Assembly: GCF_003857035.1 (NCBI RefSeq)
Contig: NZ_QGSY01000226.1
Span: 1 to 42,639, forward strand
Source: Micromonospora arida
GTDB taxonomy: Bacteria > Actinomycetota > Actinomycetes > Mycobacteriales > Micromonosporaceae
Direction of reading: 5' to 3'
Length of the DNA: 42,639 nt
Shown: positions 1 through 7,425 of the stretch, one piece after another
Numbering within the stretch: the stretch's first letter is position 1
How the letters are laid out: the number at the start of each line of letters is the position of its first letter
The notes under the pieces: model-generated
What the model was told of the DNA's origin: nothing
Databases searched by the model: none
Seen by the model: only the letters and a program-made list of their open reading frames with translations
Made by a program: the position numbers and the translations under genes

Positions 1-39
1 CGCCGGGATGCGGGGCGCCGCTGGCCGGACGTGGGCGGC

Positions 40-816
40 TCAGCCGAAGCGGCCGGTGATGTAGTCCTCGGTCTTCTTCACGCTCGGGTTGCTGAAGATC
101 TTCTGGGTGTTGTCGTACTCGATCAACCGGCCCGGGTCGCCGGTCTTCTCGATCGAGAAGAAGGCGGTCCGGTCCGAGACACGCGCTGCCTGCTGCATGT
201 TGTGCGTCACGATGATGATCGTGAACTTGTCCTTCAGCTGGAACATCAGGTCCTCGATCGCCAGCGTGGAGATCGGGTCCAGGGCGGAGCACGGCTCGTC
301 CATCAGGACGACCTGTGGCTCGACCGCGATGGTCCGGGCGATGCAGAGCCGCTGCTGCTGACCGCCGGAGAGGCCCGCGCCGGGCTTGCCCAACCGGTCC
401 TTGACCTCGCTCCACAGGTTCGCGGCGCGCAGGGCCTTCTCGGCCGCGTCTTCCAGGATCGACTTCTTGCGGACCCCGTTGAGCTTCAGCCCGGCCACCA
501 CGTTCTCGAAGATGCTCATGGTGGGGAAAGGGTTCGGCCGCTGAAAGACCATGCCGATGGTGCGCCGGACCGCTGTGACGTCCACGTCGCGGTCGTAGAT
601 GTCCTGGTCGTCGATGGTCAGGCTGCCCTCGACCCGGGCCCCCGGCAGCACCTCGTGCATCCGGTTGATCGACCGCAGGAACGTCGACTTGCCGCAACCG
701 GACGGCCCGATGAGGGCGGTGACCGTCTTCGGCTCGACTGTCAGGTTGATGTTCTCGATTGCCTTGAAGCCGCCGTAGTACGCGGTGACGTTCGAGGCGG
801 AGACGCGCTTGGCCAT
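40..816 (-). CDS. pstB: Phosphate ABC transporter ATP-binding protein PstB
   Basis: This 258-residue protein is the ATPase that powers the high-affinity PstSCAB phosphate importer on the inner face of the membrane. It has Walker A (GPSGCGKS), the ABC signature LSGGQQQR, Walker B (VVLMDEP) and the H-loop THNMQQA, and its length is normal for PstB. The reading frame is open further upstream, but the ATG at 816 is chosen because a GGAGGT ribosome site lies six bases ahead of it and the protein then begins as PstB homologues do. It is the last gene of pstS-pstC-pstA-pstB and starts 17 bases after pstA stops. No phoU-like gene is visible inside the window. The assignment is very secure. Confidence 0.97.
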   Translation of the reverse strand: MAKRVSASNVTAYYGGFKAIENINLTVEPKTVTALIGPSGCGKSTFLRSINRMHEVLPGARVEGSLTIDDQDIYDRDVDVTAVRRTIGMVFQRPNPFPTMSIFENVVAGLKLNGVRKKSILEDAAEKALRAANLWSEVKDRLGKPGAGLSGGQQQRLCIARTIAVEPQVVLMDEPCSALDPISTLAIEDLMFQLKDKFTIIIVTHNMQQAARVSDRTAFFSIEKTGDPGRLIEYDNTQKIFSNPSVKKTEDYITGRFG

Positions 817-833
817 GGTGGTACCTCCGGGGT

Positions 834-1922
834 TCATCGGCTGAGCCTGTTGCGACGGGCCAGCAGCTTCGCCGCGATCGTCAGGATGAGCACGAGGGCG
901 ACCAGGGTGAGTGCCGCGGTCCACGCCCGTGCCGGCGCGTATTTCGACGCGTCGCCGGCCTGCTGGTAGACGAAGAGGGACAGCGACGACTGGTTGTTCT
1001 CGAAGGGGTTGGTGTTGATCGCGGCGCCACCGCCGGCGACCAGCAGCACCGGCGCGGTCTCACCGGCCGCGCGGGCGATGGCGAGCATGACGCCGGTGAC
1101 GATGCCGGGCAGCGCCGTCGGCAGCACCACCCGCAGGATGGTCTTCCACTTGGGTACGCCGAGCGCGTACGCGCCCTCGCGCAGTGGCGCCGGTACGAGG
1201 CGGAGCATCTCCTCGGTGGACCGGACGATGGTGGGCAGCATGAGCACGCTCAGCGCGAGCGCGGCGGCGAAGCCGGAGAAGCTGGGCCGACCGTCGTTGA
1301 ACCACGGCGACACGATCAGCACCCAGAACGCCAGCACGAAGAGGCCGGAGACGATCGACGGAATGCCGGTCATGACGTCCACGAAGAACCGGATCGCGAA
1401 GGCGAACTTGCCGCGCCCGTACTCGACGATGTAGATCGCGCAGAGAACGCCGAGCGGGACGGTGATCAGGGTGGCGATGCCGACCTGCTCCAGCGTGCCG
1501 ACGATCGCGTGGTACGCGCCGCCGTTGGCGTCCCGGGCCCCGATGTTGTTCATCGAGGTTTGGAAGAAGTTGACGTCCAGTCGGTCGGCGCCCTTGCTGA
1601 CCAGGGTCCAGACCACCGACACGAGCGGCAGTACCGCCAGCACGAAGGCGGAGTGGATCAGCGCGCTCCAGGTGCGGTTGCGGGCCGACCGGCGCCCCTC
1701 GACCGCGTTGGCGGCGGCGAAGAGTCCGACCAGGTAGAGGATCGCACCGAGGACGATCACGAGGACCGGGCCGCCGATGCTGGTGCCGTAGACGAGCACG
1801 GCGGAGAGCGCCAGGGCCGCCACGGCGATGGCCGGGGCGGCGTACCAGGGCAGCCGCTTGGCCCGCAGCGAGTCGGGTTGGGCCGGCGGTCGGGTGCGGT
1901 GGGAGGTGGCGGTTGTGGTCAT
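834..1922 (-). CDS. pstA: Phosphate ABC transporter permease PstA
   Basis: This 362-residue integral membrane protein is one half of the Pst transmembrane channel. After a cytoplasmic N-terminal tail rich in Pro and Arg there are about six to eight hydrophobic spans. The permease EAA-type loop (EGAYALGVPKWKTILRVVLP, near residue 250) is the site that contacts PstB. A GETAPVLL motif follows, typical of PstA. The ATG at 1922 overlaps the pstC stop as ATGA, so the two permease subunits are probably translationally coupled, which suits equal stoichiometry. Two extra hydrophobic segments near the N terminus make it longer than E. coli PstA, as is common in actinobacteria. Confidence 0.96.
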   Translation of the reverse strand: MTTTATSHRTRPPAQPDSLRAKRLPWYAAPAIAVAALALSAVLVYGTSIGGPVLVIVLGAILYLVGLFAAANAVEGRRSARNRTWSALIHSAFVLAVLPLVSVVWTLVSKGADRLDVNFFQTSMNNIGARDANGGAYHAIVGTLEQVGIATLITVPLGVLCAIYIVEYGRGKFAFAIRFFVDVMTGIPSIVSGLFVLAFWVLIVSPWFNDGRPSFSGFAAALALSVLMLPTIVRSTEEMLRLVPAPLREGAYALGVPKWKTILRVVLPTALPGIVTGVMLAIARAAGETAPVLLVAGGGAAINTNPFENNQSSLSLFVYQQAGDASKYAPARAWTAALTLVALVLILTIAAKLLARRNRLSR

Positions 1923-3010
1923 GCGGCCGACTCCGTGAACTCCCGGCGGCGGTAGATGATCGCCCGCGCCGTGATGTTGACGATCAGCGTGATGGCGAAC
2001 AGCACCAGACCGGAGGCGATGAGCGCGCCACGGCCGGTCTCGTTCGCCTCGCCGAACGCGTTGGCGATGTTGGCGGCGATGGTGTTGCCGCCGTTCTGGA
2101 TCAGGTTGAACGAGATGCCGAAGGTGATGCCGAGGGTCAGCGCCAGGGCGATGGTCTCGCCGAGCGCCCGGCCGAGGCCGAGCATCATCGCGGCGATGAT
2201 GCCGGGACGGCCGTAGGGCAGCACCGCGGTGCGGAGCATCTCCCAGCGGGTAGCGCCCAGGGCGAGGGCGGCCTCCTCGTTCGCGGTGGGGGTCTGGAGG
2301 AACACCTCGCGGGAGAGCGAGGTGATGATCGGCAGCACCATGATCGCGAGCACCAGCGCGCCGAGCATGACCGACGCCCCGAAGGGGCCGTCGCCGCCGA
2401 AGAGCGGGATCCAGCCGAAGTGCTGGTTCAGCCAGACCGAGAAGTCCCGGACGGGGCTGCTGAAGACGTCCCGTCCCCAGAGGCCGAAGACCACGCTCGG
2501 TACGGCGGCCAGCAGGTCGACCAGGAAGCCGAGCGCGGTGCCCAGCCGGCGCGGCGCGTAGTGCGAGAGGTAGAGCGCGATGCCGAGCGCCACCGGCACC
2601 GCGATGAGCAGTGCGAGCGCCGAGCTGAGCACGGTGCCGAAGGCGAGCGCACCGATGCCGAACTTCGGCTCCGTCTCGTTGGGGGACCAGCCCTCGTAGG
2701 ACCAGAAGTTCTCGGTGTTGGCGCGTAGGGCCGGCACCGCCTTGGCGACCAGGAAGATCGCGATGGCGGCGATGATGACCAGAACGGCGGTGCCGGCGGC
2801 CAGGGTGAGACCGCGGAAGGCCCGCTCGGCGCCGAACTTACGGCTGCGCGGCAGCGCGCCGCCGCCGCCCAGCCCGGTGCCGCCCGGGGAACGGGTGCTG
2901 ACTGGTGCCTCGGCCACACGCGCCGAGGCACCGGCGGGCCACTCGTGACTCTGGGTCACGCGCGTCCCGCCGGTGCCGGCGTCGGCCGAGCGGTGAGGGG
3001 TTTCACCCAT
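1919..3010 (-). CDS. pstC: Phosphate ABC transporter permease PstC
   Basis: This 363-residue membrane subunit pairs with PstA to form the phosphate channel. It has a polar N-terminal region of about 65 residues, then a first hydrophobic span (LTLAAGTAVLVIIAAIAIFLV), and about six spans in all. The permease loop NEEAALALGATRWEMLRTAVLP and the GRALGETIALALTLG segment are characteristic of PstC. The ATG at 3010 is preferred but its ribosome site is weak, and an internal GTG about 17 codons later cannot be excluded. The open frame reaching to 3508 is a shadow of pstS. The gene starts 38 bases after pstS ends and its stop overlaps the pstA start. Confidence 0.95.
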   Translation of the reverse strand: MGETPHRSADAGTGGTRVTQSHEWPAGASARVAEAPVSTRSPGGTGLGGGGALPRSRKFGAERAFRGLTLAAGTAVLVIIAAIAIFLVAKAVPALRANTENFWSYEGWSPNETEPKFGIGALAFGTVLSSALALLIAVPVALGIALYLSHYAPRRLGTALGFLVDLLAAVPSVVFGLWGRDVFSSPVRDFSVWLNQHFGWIPLFGGDGPFGASVMLGALVLAIMVLPIITSLSREVFLQTPTANEEAALALGATRWEMLRTAVLPYGRPGIIAAMMLGLGRALGETIALALTLGITFGISFNLIQNGGNTIAANIANAFGEANETGRGALIASGLVLFAITLIVNITARAIIYRRREFTESAA

Positions 3011-3048
3011 CTGCTCGCTCGATTCGGTTGCGGAGGTGTGGAATCGGG

Positions 3049-4155
3049 TCAGGAGAGGTTCTTGACCGCGGTCTCGACCTTGGTGCGGACCGTCTCCGGC
3101 AGCGGGGCGTAGCCCAGCTCGGTGAGAGAGGCCTGGCCCTCGGCGCTGGCGGCGTGGCCCAGCAGGCCCTTGACCAGCTTCAGCTTGTCGGCCGCGAGGC
3201 CCTTGCTGCAGACGATCTCGTACGTCGCCAGGACGATCGGGTAGGCCCCGGCCTCCTTGGTGTTGTAGTCGATCTTCAGCTTGAGGTCGTCGCCCTGACC
3301 CTCGATGGCAGCGCCGGCGATGGTCTTGCCGGCCGCGTCGGCGGTCAGCGCGGCGAACTCGCCGTTGCCGTTGCCGATCTTCGACATCTTCAGACCGGCG
3401 TTCTCGGCGAACGACCACTCCATGTAGCCGATGGAGCCGTCCGCGCCCTTGACCCGGCTGGCCACGCCGTCCGAGCCCTTGGCGCCGGTGCCGCCCGGGG
3501 CCTTCCACGCCTTGGCGTTGCCCAGGGTCCAGTCGCTCTCAGCGGTCTTCGAGAGGTACTTGGTGAAGTTGTCGGTGGTGCCCGACTCGTCCGAGCGGTG
3601 CACGGTCTGGATCGTGGTCGCCGGGAGCTTGGCGTCCGGGTTGTCGGCCTTGATCGTGGCGTCGTCCCACTTGGTGACCTTGCCGGCGAAGATCTTCGCC
3701 AGGGTGGCCGGCTTGAGCTGGAGGTTGTCCACGCCGCTGACGTTGTAGGCGACGGCCACCGGGCCGATCACCATCGGCAGGTGGATGGCCTTGCCACCGA
3801 CGCACTTGGCGTCCGCCTGCGGCTGCTCCTCCGGCTTGAGCGCGGAGTCGGAACCGGCGAAGTCGGCGGTCCCGGCGATGAACGCCTGGATGCCGGCGCC
3901 CGAGCCGGAAGCCTCGTAGTTGATCGTGGTGCCCTGGCACTTCTGCTGGTACGCCTTGATCCACTCGGCCATGGCGTTCTTCTGAGCCGACGAGCCCTGG
4001 GCGTTCAGCGTGCCGGTGGCGCAGTCGACCGCGGCGGTCGAGCCCGAAGCACTCGCGCCGGAGGCGGGCTCGTTGTTGTCCGAGCCGCATGCACTGAGGC
4101 CGAGCGTCGCGGCAAGAGCGAGGCAGGCAATAGTGCCGTACCGCTGGAGCTTCAC
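3049..4155 (-). CDS. pstS: Phosphate-binding lipoprotein PstS
   Basis: This 368-residue secreted lipoprotein captures inorganic phosphate outside the membrane and delivers it to PstCA. A signal peptide ends in a lipobox (GLSAC) with the lipidated Cys at about residue 23. A Ser/Ala-rich linker follows, then the PBP-like fold with the PstS hallmarks GSSAQ near the N terminus, a GSDS phosphate-contact segment and an RSDESGTT motif. The frame opens earlier at 4230, but the GTG at 4155 has an AAGGGA ribosome site and gives a proper signal peptide. It is the first gene of the pst operon, downstream of a PHO box, so induction under phosphate starvation by PhoR-PhoP is expected. Confidence 0.96.
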   Translation of the reverse strand: MKLQRYGTIACLALAATLGLSACGSDNNEPASGASASGSTAAVDCATGTLNAQGSSAQKNAMAEWIKAYQQKCQGTTINYEASGSGAGIQAFIAGTADFAGSDSALKPEEQPQADAKCVGGKAIHLPMVIGPVAVAYNVSGVDNLQLKPATLAKIFAGKVTKWDDATIKADNPDAKLPATTIQTVHRSDESGTTDNFTKYLSKTAESDWTLGNAKAWKAPGGTGAKGSDGVASRVKGADGSIGYMEWSFAENAGLKMSKIGNGNGEFAALTADAAGKTIAGAAIEGQGDDLKLKIDYNTKEAGAYPIVLATYEIVCSKGLAADKLKLVKGLLGHAASAEGQASLTELGYAPLPETVRTKVETAVKNLS

Positions 4156-4265
4156 CTGAGGGGTTTCCCTTCGCGTCTGACTTGGCGCCCCGATCCCGGG
4201 GCCCGAGGACCGGCACTGACCGGCTGACACGAAAGTTAGAAGTGCCAGGTGGCCGGTTCGCCGGT

Positions 4266-4287
4266 CGCAAGTGAACGCAAGGTGAAC
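4266..4287 (-). promoter_or_regulatory. PHO box (PhoP-binding direct repeats) upstream of pstS
   Basis: On the minus strand two adjacent 11-base units read GTTCACCTTGC (4287-4277) and GTTCACTTGCG (4276-4266). They match the known Streptomyces PHO box made of 11-base direct repeats with core GTTCACC. The site lies about 110 bases before the pstS start, in the same orientation as the operon. The repeat is read directly; PhoP binding is inferred. Confidence 0.85.
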
Positions 4288-4320
4288 ACGTACGGCCCCT
4301 GAGGTGACCGCTTGCCGAGG

Positions 4321-4342
4321 GTGAGTTGTCCGTTAAGTGAAC
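4321..4342 (-). promoter_or_regulatory. Possible second, degenerate PHO direct-repeat unit
   Basis: A further unit GTTCACTTAAC (4342-4332) on the minus strand is followed by a degenerate GGACAACTCAC (4331-4321). It lies 45 bases upstream of the clear PHO box. Streptomyces pstS promoters often carry extra weaker PhoP units, so this may extend the operator. Only the first half is a good match. Confidence 0.45.
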
Positions 4343-4446
4343 CCGGGTACACCTGTCGGAAGTATGGCCATATTTCCGGTTCGGCGTTATCCCGCCGATG
4401 CTCGGCCGTTACCCGTCGGTGACGCGGTCGCAGCGACGGCCGACGG

Positions 4447-5373
4447 TCAGCCCAGGTGGTAGTTGATGTGCGCGGACCAGCGGGCGAAGCCCAGCCGCTC
4501 GTAGAGCGCGACGGCACCGGTGTTCGAGTCGTCCACGAAGAGCATCACCCGGTCGAGGCCACGCTTGTCCCGCAGGTGTGCCAACCCGGCGGTGGTCAGG
4601 GCCCGGCCGAGTCCGCCACCGTGCGCGGTCGGCTCCACCCCCAGGACGTACACCTCGCCGATCCGGGCCGACCCCGGCCGCTCGTGCACCTTGGTCCAGT
4701 GGAATCCGAGCAGTCGCCCGGTCGCGGTCTCCTCGGCGAGCAGGAAGCCCGCCGGGTCGAACCACGGCTCGGCGAGGCGGACCCGCAGGTCGTCCGACGT
4801 CCACCGGCCCTGTTCGGGGTGCTCGGCGAAGGCCCGTGCGTTGAGGGTCAACCAGGCGGCGTCGTCCGCCCCGGGCCGGAACGCGCGTAGCGCGACACCG
4901 TCGGGCAGGCGCGGCTCACCCAGCGGGGCCGCCAACGGCCGGCGCAACTGCCAGAGCACCCGGGCGCGGGTGAAGCCGAGGTCGACGGCGAGCGCGGCGG
5001 CCGAGGGGTGGTCGCCGTGCGCCCACGCCCGCAGCGGCCCGGTGGCCGAGGCGAGTACGCCCCGGGCGAGCGCCCGCCCGGTGCCCCGTCGCCGGTACGC
5101 GGGGTGCACCACCAGTTCGACCCCGATCCCACCGACCGGGTCGGTGGTGTCCAGGTGCGCGTACCCGGTGAGGGTGCCGTCGTCGGCGCGGGCGATCAGG
5201 TGAACGGCGGGGGCGTCGGCGTCGCGCAGCCGCAGCAGGACGTGTTCGTCGAGCGGGTCCGCTCCGTCCGTGTCACCTGCGGCGCTGGCGAGGGCGAGTA
5301 CGTCGGCGATCTCCGCCGGCGCCAGTTGGTCGCTCCGGGTCACCTGGTCGCTGGTCGGCTCCGCGCTGCTCAT
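4447..5373 (-). CDS. mshD: Mycothiol synthase MshD
   Basis: This 308-residue enzyme acetylates the cysteine amine of Cys-GlcN-Ins with acetyl-CoA, the last step of mycothiol synthesis. It consists of two GNAT domains in tandem. Each has the acetyl-CoA loop: VVHPAYRRRGTGRALA near residue 95, and VEPTAHGGGLGRALT near residue 245. The C terminus ends in GFARWSAHINYHL, typical of MshD. The ATG at 5373 has no clear ribosome site. Instead a TACGGT hexamer (5380-5385) ends six bases before it, which suggests a leaderless transcript. It lies upstream of pstS on the same strand but is separated by the PHO-box region, so it is probably a single-gene unit. Confidence 0.93.
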   Translation of the reverse strand: MSSAEPTSDQVTRSDQLAPAEIADVLALASAAGDTDGADPLDEHVLLRLRDADAPAVHLIARADDGTLTGYAHLDTTDPVGGIGVELVVHPAYRRRGTGRALARGVLASATGPLRAWAHGDHPSAAALAVDLGFTRARVLWQLRRPLAAPLGEPRLPDGVALRAFRPGADDAAWLTLNARAFAEHPEQGRWTSDDLRVRLAEPWFDPAGFLLAEETATGRLLGFHWTKVHERPGSARIGEVYVLGVEPTAHGGGLGRALTTAGLAHLRDKRGLDRVMLFVDDSNTGAVALYERLGFARWSAHINYHLG

Positions 5374-5431
5374 CCCGCCACCGTATCCGTTGCGTGTCGT
5401 GACCCCCGGAGCGTCGCTGTAAAGCCGCGGC

Positions 5432-6310
5432 TCACGTCGGGTCGGTGGGGAGGGCCTCCAGCTCGAACCGGGCGGTCAGGTCGGGCAGGATCCGGCGCAG
5501 CGCGTCGACCGTGCCCTGCCGGTCCCCACCGGCGTCGTGCAGCAGCACCACCGAGCCGGGTTCGGCCTGGCCAAGCACCGTCGCGGTGATCTTGCTGGCG
5601 CCGGGTAGCTCCCAGTCCGACGGATCCACCGACCAGTGCAGTGGGGTCATGCCGAGCTGCCGCGCCACCGACACCACCGGGTACGTCCAGGCTCCGCCCG
5701 GCTGGCGGTACCAGACGATCGGGGCGTTCGGCACCGCCGCCCGGATCGCCGCGTTGGTGCGCAGGAGGTCGGAGCGGATCGCGTCGGCCGACCGGGTGCC
5801 CAGGCCCACGTCGTGGTGCCAGGAGTGGTTGCACAGGGTGTGCCCGGCGTCCACGATCGACTGGACCAGCTCGGGGTGGTTCTGCGCGTTCTCGCCGACC
5901 ACGCAGAACGTGGCGCGCACGTCGTATTCGCGCAGGACGGCGAGGACCTGCGGCGTGTAGCGCGGGTCCGGCCCGTCGTCGAAGGTCAGCGCGAGCCGCG
6001 GGGTGCCGGTGGTGGCGTGCGCGCCGAACAGGTTGTCGCCTCCGGCGTCCCGTCCGGACCCGTCCTGGCCGGTCTCGGCTGGGCCGGTCCCAGCCGCGCT
6101 TGCGCTGGCGCTCGGGGTTCCGCCCGGCCCGCCAACGCCGGGCTGGTCGGCGTAGTGCGGTCCGTCGGCGCTCGTGGTGACGCCAGTGGACTGCCGGGGC
6201 GTCTGGTCGGGGACGAGGCTGCGGCCCAGCACGTACGCGGAGCCGAGCAGCCCCGCCACCACCAGCGTCACGATCCCCGCGGCCCGCGCGGTGGAGCTGC
6301 CCCGCGTCAC
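5432..6310 (-). CDS. Membrane-anchored NodB-type polysaccharide deacetylase
   Basis: This 292-residue protein is a metal-dependent carbohydrate esterase (CE4/NodB fold) predicted to act outside the membrane on peptidoglycan or another GlcNAc polymer. One N-terminal hydrophobic span (about residues 11-29) anchors it, and a Gly/Ser/Ala-rich linker runs to about residue 103. The catalytic domain holds every core motif: TFDDGPD (109-115; base Asp111, metal Asp112), NHSWHH (161-166; His162 and His166), RQPGG (202-206), DPSDW (229-233) and LLHD (256-259). The start is GTG at 6310, because the frame is closed a few codons further upstream. It overlaps the stop of a short upstream ORF by four bases. 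The substrate is not known from sequence. Confidence 0.9.
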   Translation of the reverse strand: MTRGSSTARAAGIVTLVVAGLLGSAYVLGRSLVPDQTPRQSTGVTTSADGPHYADQPGVGGPGGTPSASASAAGTGPAETGQDGSGRDAGGDNLFGAHATTGTPRLALTFDDGPDPRYTPQVLAVLREYDVRATFCVVGENAQNHPELVQSIVDAGHTLCNHSWHHDVGLGTRSADAIRSDLLRTNAAIRAAVPNAPIVWYRQPGGAWTYPVVSVARQLGMTPLHWSVDPSDWELPGASKITATVLGQAEPGSVVLLHDAGGDRQGTVDALRRILPDLTARFELEALPTDPT

Positions 6311-6372
6311 GACTTCCGCCTGGCTTGCCGGTCACGCCGGCCCGTCGCCCCCGTGTTCAGTGCGAGCACCAT
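6307..6372 (-). CDS. Short upstream ORF (21 aa) coupled to the deacetylase
   Basis: A 22-codon frame begins at an ATG (6370-6372) behind a strong AG-rich ribosome site (GGAGAAAGGGG). It encodes a basic peptide ending RRDRQARRKS. Its TGA overlaps the deacetylase GTG start as GTGA, a layout typical of translational coupling. I recognise no homologue. It may be a leader that sets deacetylase translation, or simply where ribosomes load. It is real as a reading frame; expression is inferred. Confidence 0.4.
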   Translation of the reverse strand: MVLALNTGATGRRDRQARRKS

Positions 6373-6447
6373 CGCCCCTTTCTCCGACAAACCCGGCAGT
6401 CAGAATAGATCCGCCAAGCTGCGCAAAAAGGGCATATGGGAAATCGC

Positions 6448-6463
6448 CCGGAGAGGTCTCCGG
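6448..6463 (-). terminator. Short hairpin directly after glnR
   Basis: Immediately after the glnR stop, the minus strand has a six-base stem CCGGAG, loop ACCT and CTCCGG, followed by a few T residues. It is a modest candidate terminator or RNA-end stabiliser between glnR and the deacetylase. Confidence 0.4.
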
Positions 6464-6464
6464 A

Positions 6465-7178
6465 TCAGACCGGCAGGGGCGCGTGCTCCGCCTCGGGAAG
6501 CGACCGCGACGGCGGGACGACGAACTTGTAGCCGACCTGGCGGACGGTGCCGATCATCGACTCGTACTCCGAGCCGAGCTTGGCGCGCAGTCGCCGGACG
6601 TGCACGTCCACCGTGCGGGTGCCGCCGAAGTAGTCGTAGCCCCAGACCTCGCGCAGGAGTTGGTCCCGGGTGAACACCCGGCCCGGGTGCTGGGCCAGGA
6701 ACTTCAACAGCTCGAACTCCTTGTAGGTGAGGTCGAGCGGACGGCCCTTCAGCTTGGCCGCGTAGGTGTCCGGGTCGATGGTCAGCTCACCGGCCCGGAT
6801 CGAGCCGCCCGCGCCGGCGGTCGCGTTGCTGAGCCGGCCCACCGCCAGCCGCAGCCGTGCCTCGACCTCGGCGGGGCCGGCCGAGGCGAGGATGACGTCG
6901 TCGACGCCCCAGTCGGCGTTGAGGGCGATCAGGCCGGCCTCGGTCACCACCGCGACCAACGGCACGCCGAGCCCGGTGGCGTGCAACATCCGGCAGGTCG
7001 CCCGGGCCTCGCTCAACTCCGATCGGGCATCCACCATCACCGCGTCCGGGCTGGGGCCCGCGACCAGTGTGCGAACATCACGCGGCGCGGTGCGGACCGA
7101 GTGCGGCAGCAGGTCGAGCGCCGGCAGCACAGCCGACGGTTCTCCTGCGCGTGCGGTCACCAGCAGCAGGATCTCCAC
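6465..7178 (-). CDS. glnR: GlnR-type nitrogen response regulator (OmpR family, orphan)
   Basis: This 237-residue protein resembles actinobacterial GlnR, the global activator and repressor of nitrogen-assimilation genes. It has an N-terminal receiver-like domain with the conserved Asp at residue 50 (followed by Arg52) but not the full acidic pocket of a phosphorylated receiver. A linker follows, then a winged-helix domain from about residue 125 (LDLTYKEFELLKFLAQHPGR, RTVDVHVRRLRAKLG, GTVRQVGYKF). The frame opens at 7232, but GTG at 7178 is chosen because GGAGG lies at ideal spacing and the protein then starts as GlnR does. No histidine kinase gene is adjacent, as expected for orphan GlnR. MtrA-like or other OmpR regulators are the alternative, but the domain sequence fits GlnR best. 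Confidence 0.82.
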   Translation of the reverse strand: MEILLLVTARAGEPSAVLPALDLLPHSVRTAPRDVRTLVAGPSPDAVMVDARSELSEARATCRMLHATGLGVPLVAVVTEAGLIALNADWGVDDVILASAGPAEVEARLRLAVGRLSNATAGAGGSIRAGELTIDPDTYAAKLKGRPLDLTYKEFELLKFLAQHPGRVFTRDQLLREVWGYDYFGGTRTVDVHVRRLRAKLGSEYESMIGTVRQVGYKFVVPPSRSLPEAEHAPLPV

Positions 7179-7366
7179 GATCACCTCCGTCCCGGCGGCG
7201 CGAGGCCGCACGCGACCAGTCGCACTCATCAAGGAGTGCGCTGAGAAATTGCGTGGTCCCGGCGTCGCTGACGGGCGGGTAACGCGATGAGCGTAACCGA
7301 TCGCCTCGGCCGCGCCGTCAGGTCATTTCCCGTTTGTCTATCTTGCCCCTGATCGTGGCAAGGATT

Positions 7367-7382
7367 TTAACGTCGCTGAAAC
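7367..7382 (+). promoter_or_regulatory. Candidate GlnR box in the glnR/membrane-protein divergent region
   Basis: The string TTAAC, six bases (GTCGCT), then GAAAC fits the GlnR half-box pattern gTnAc-n6-GaAAc. It lies between divergent glnR and the membrane gene at 7426, so it could mediate autoregulation or control of the membrane gene. Only one pair is present, and a chance match is possible. Confidence 0.4.
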
Positions 7383-7425
7383 CCGTGACCACCGCGTCGG
7401 GCCGTCGGTCTGGCACGATCGGGTC

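Noticed and set aside
2905..4227. 440-codon plus-strand frame over pstS
   Set aside because: Antisense shadow of pstS with no recognisable motif.
7260..7300. Two GTAAC copies 14 bases apart near glnR as a GlnR site
   Set aside because: The start-to-start spacing should be 11 bases for a GlnR box pair, so the pattern does not fit.
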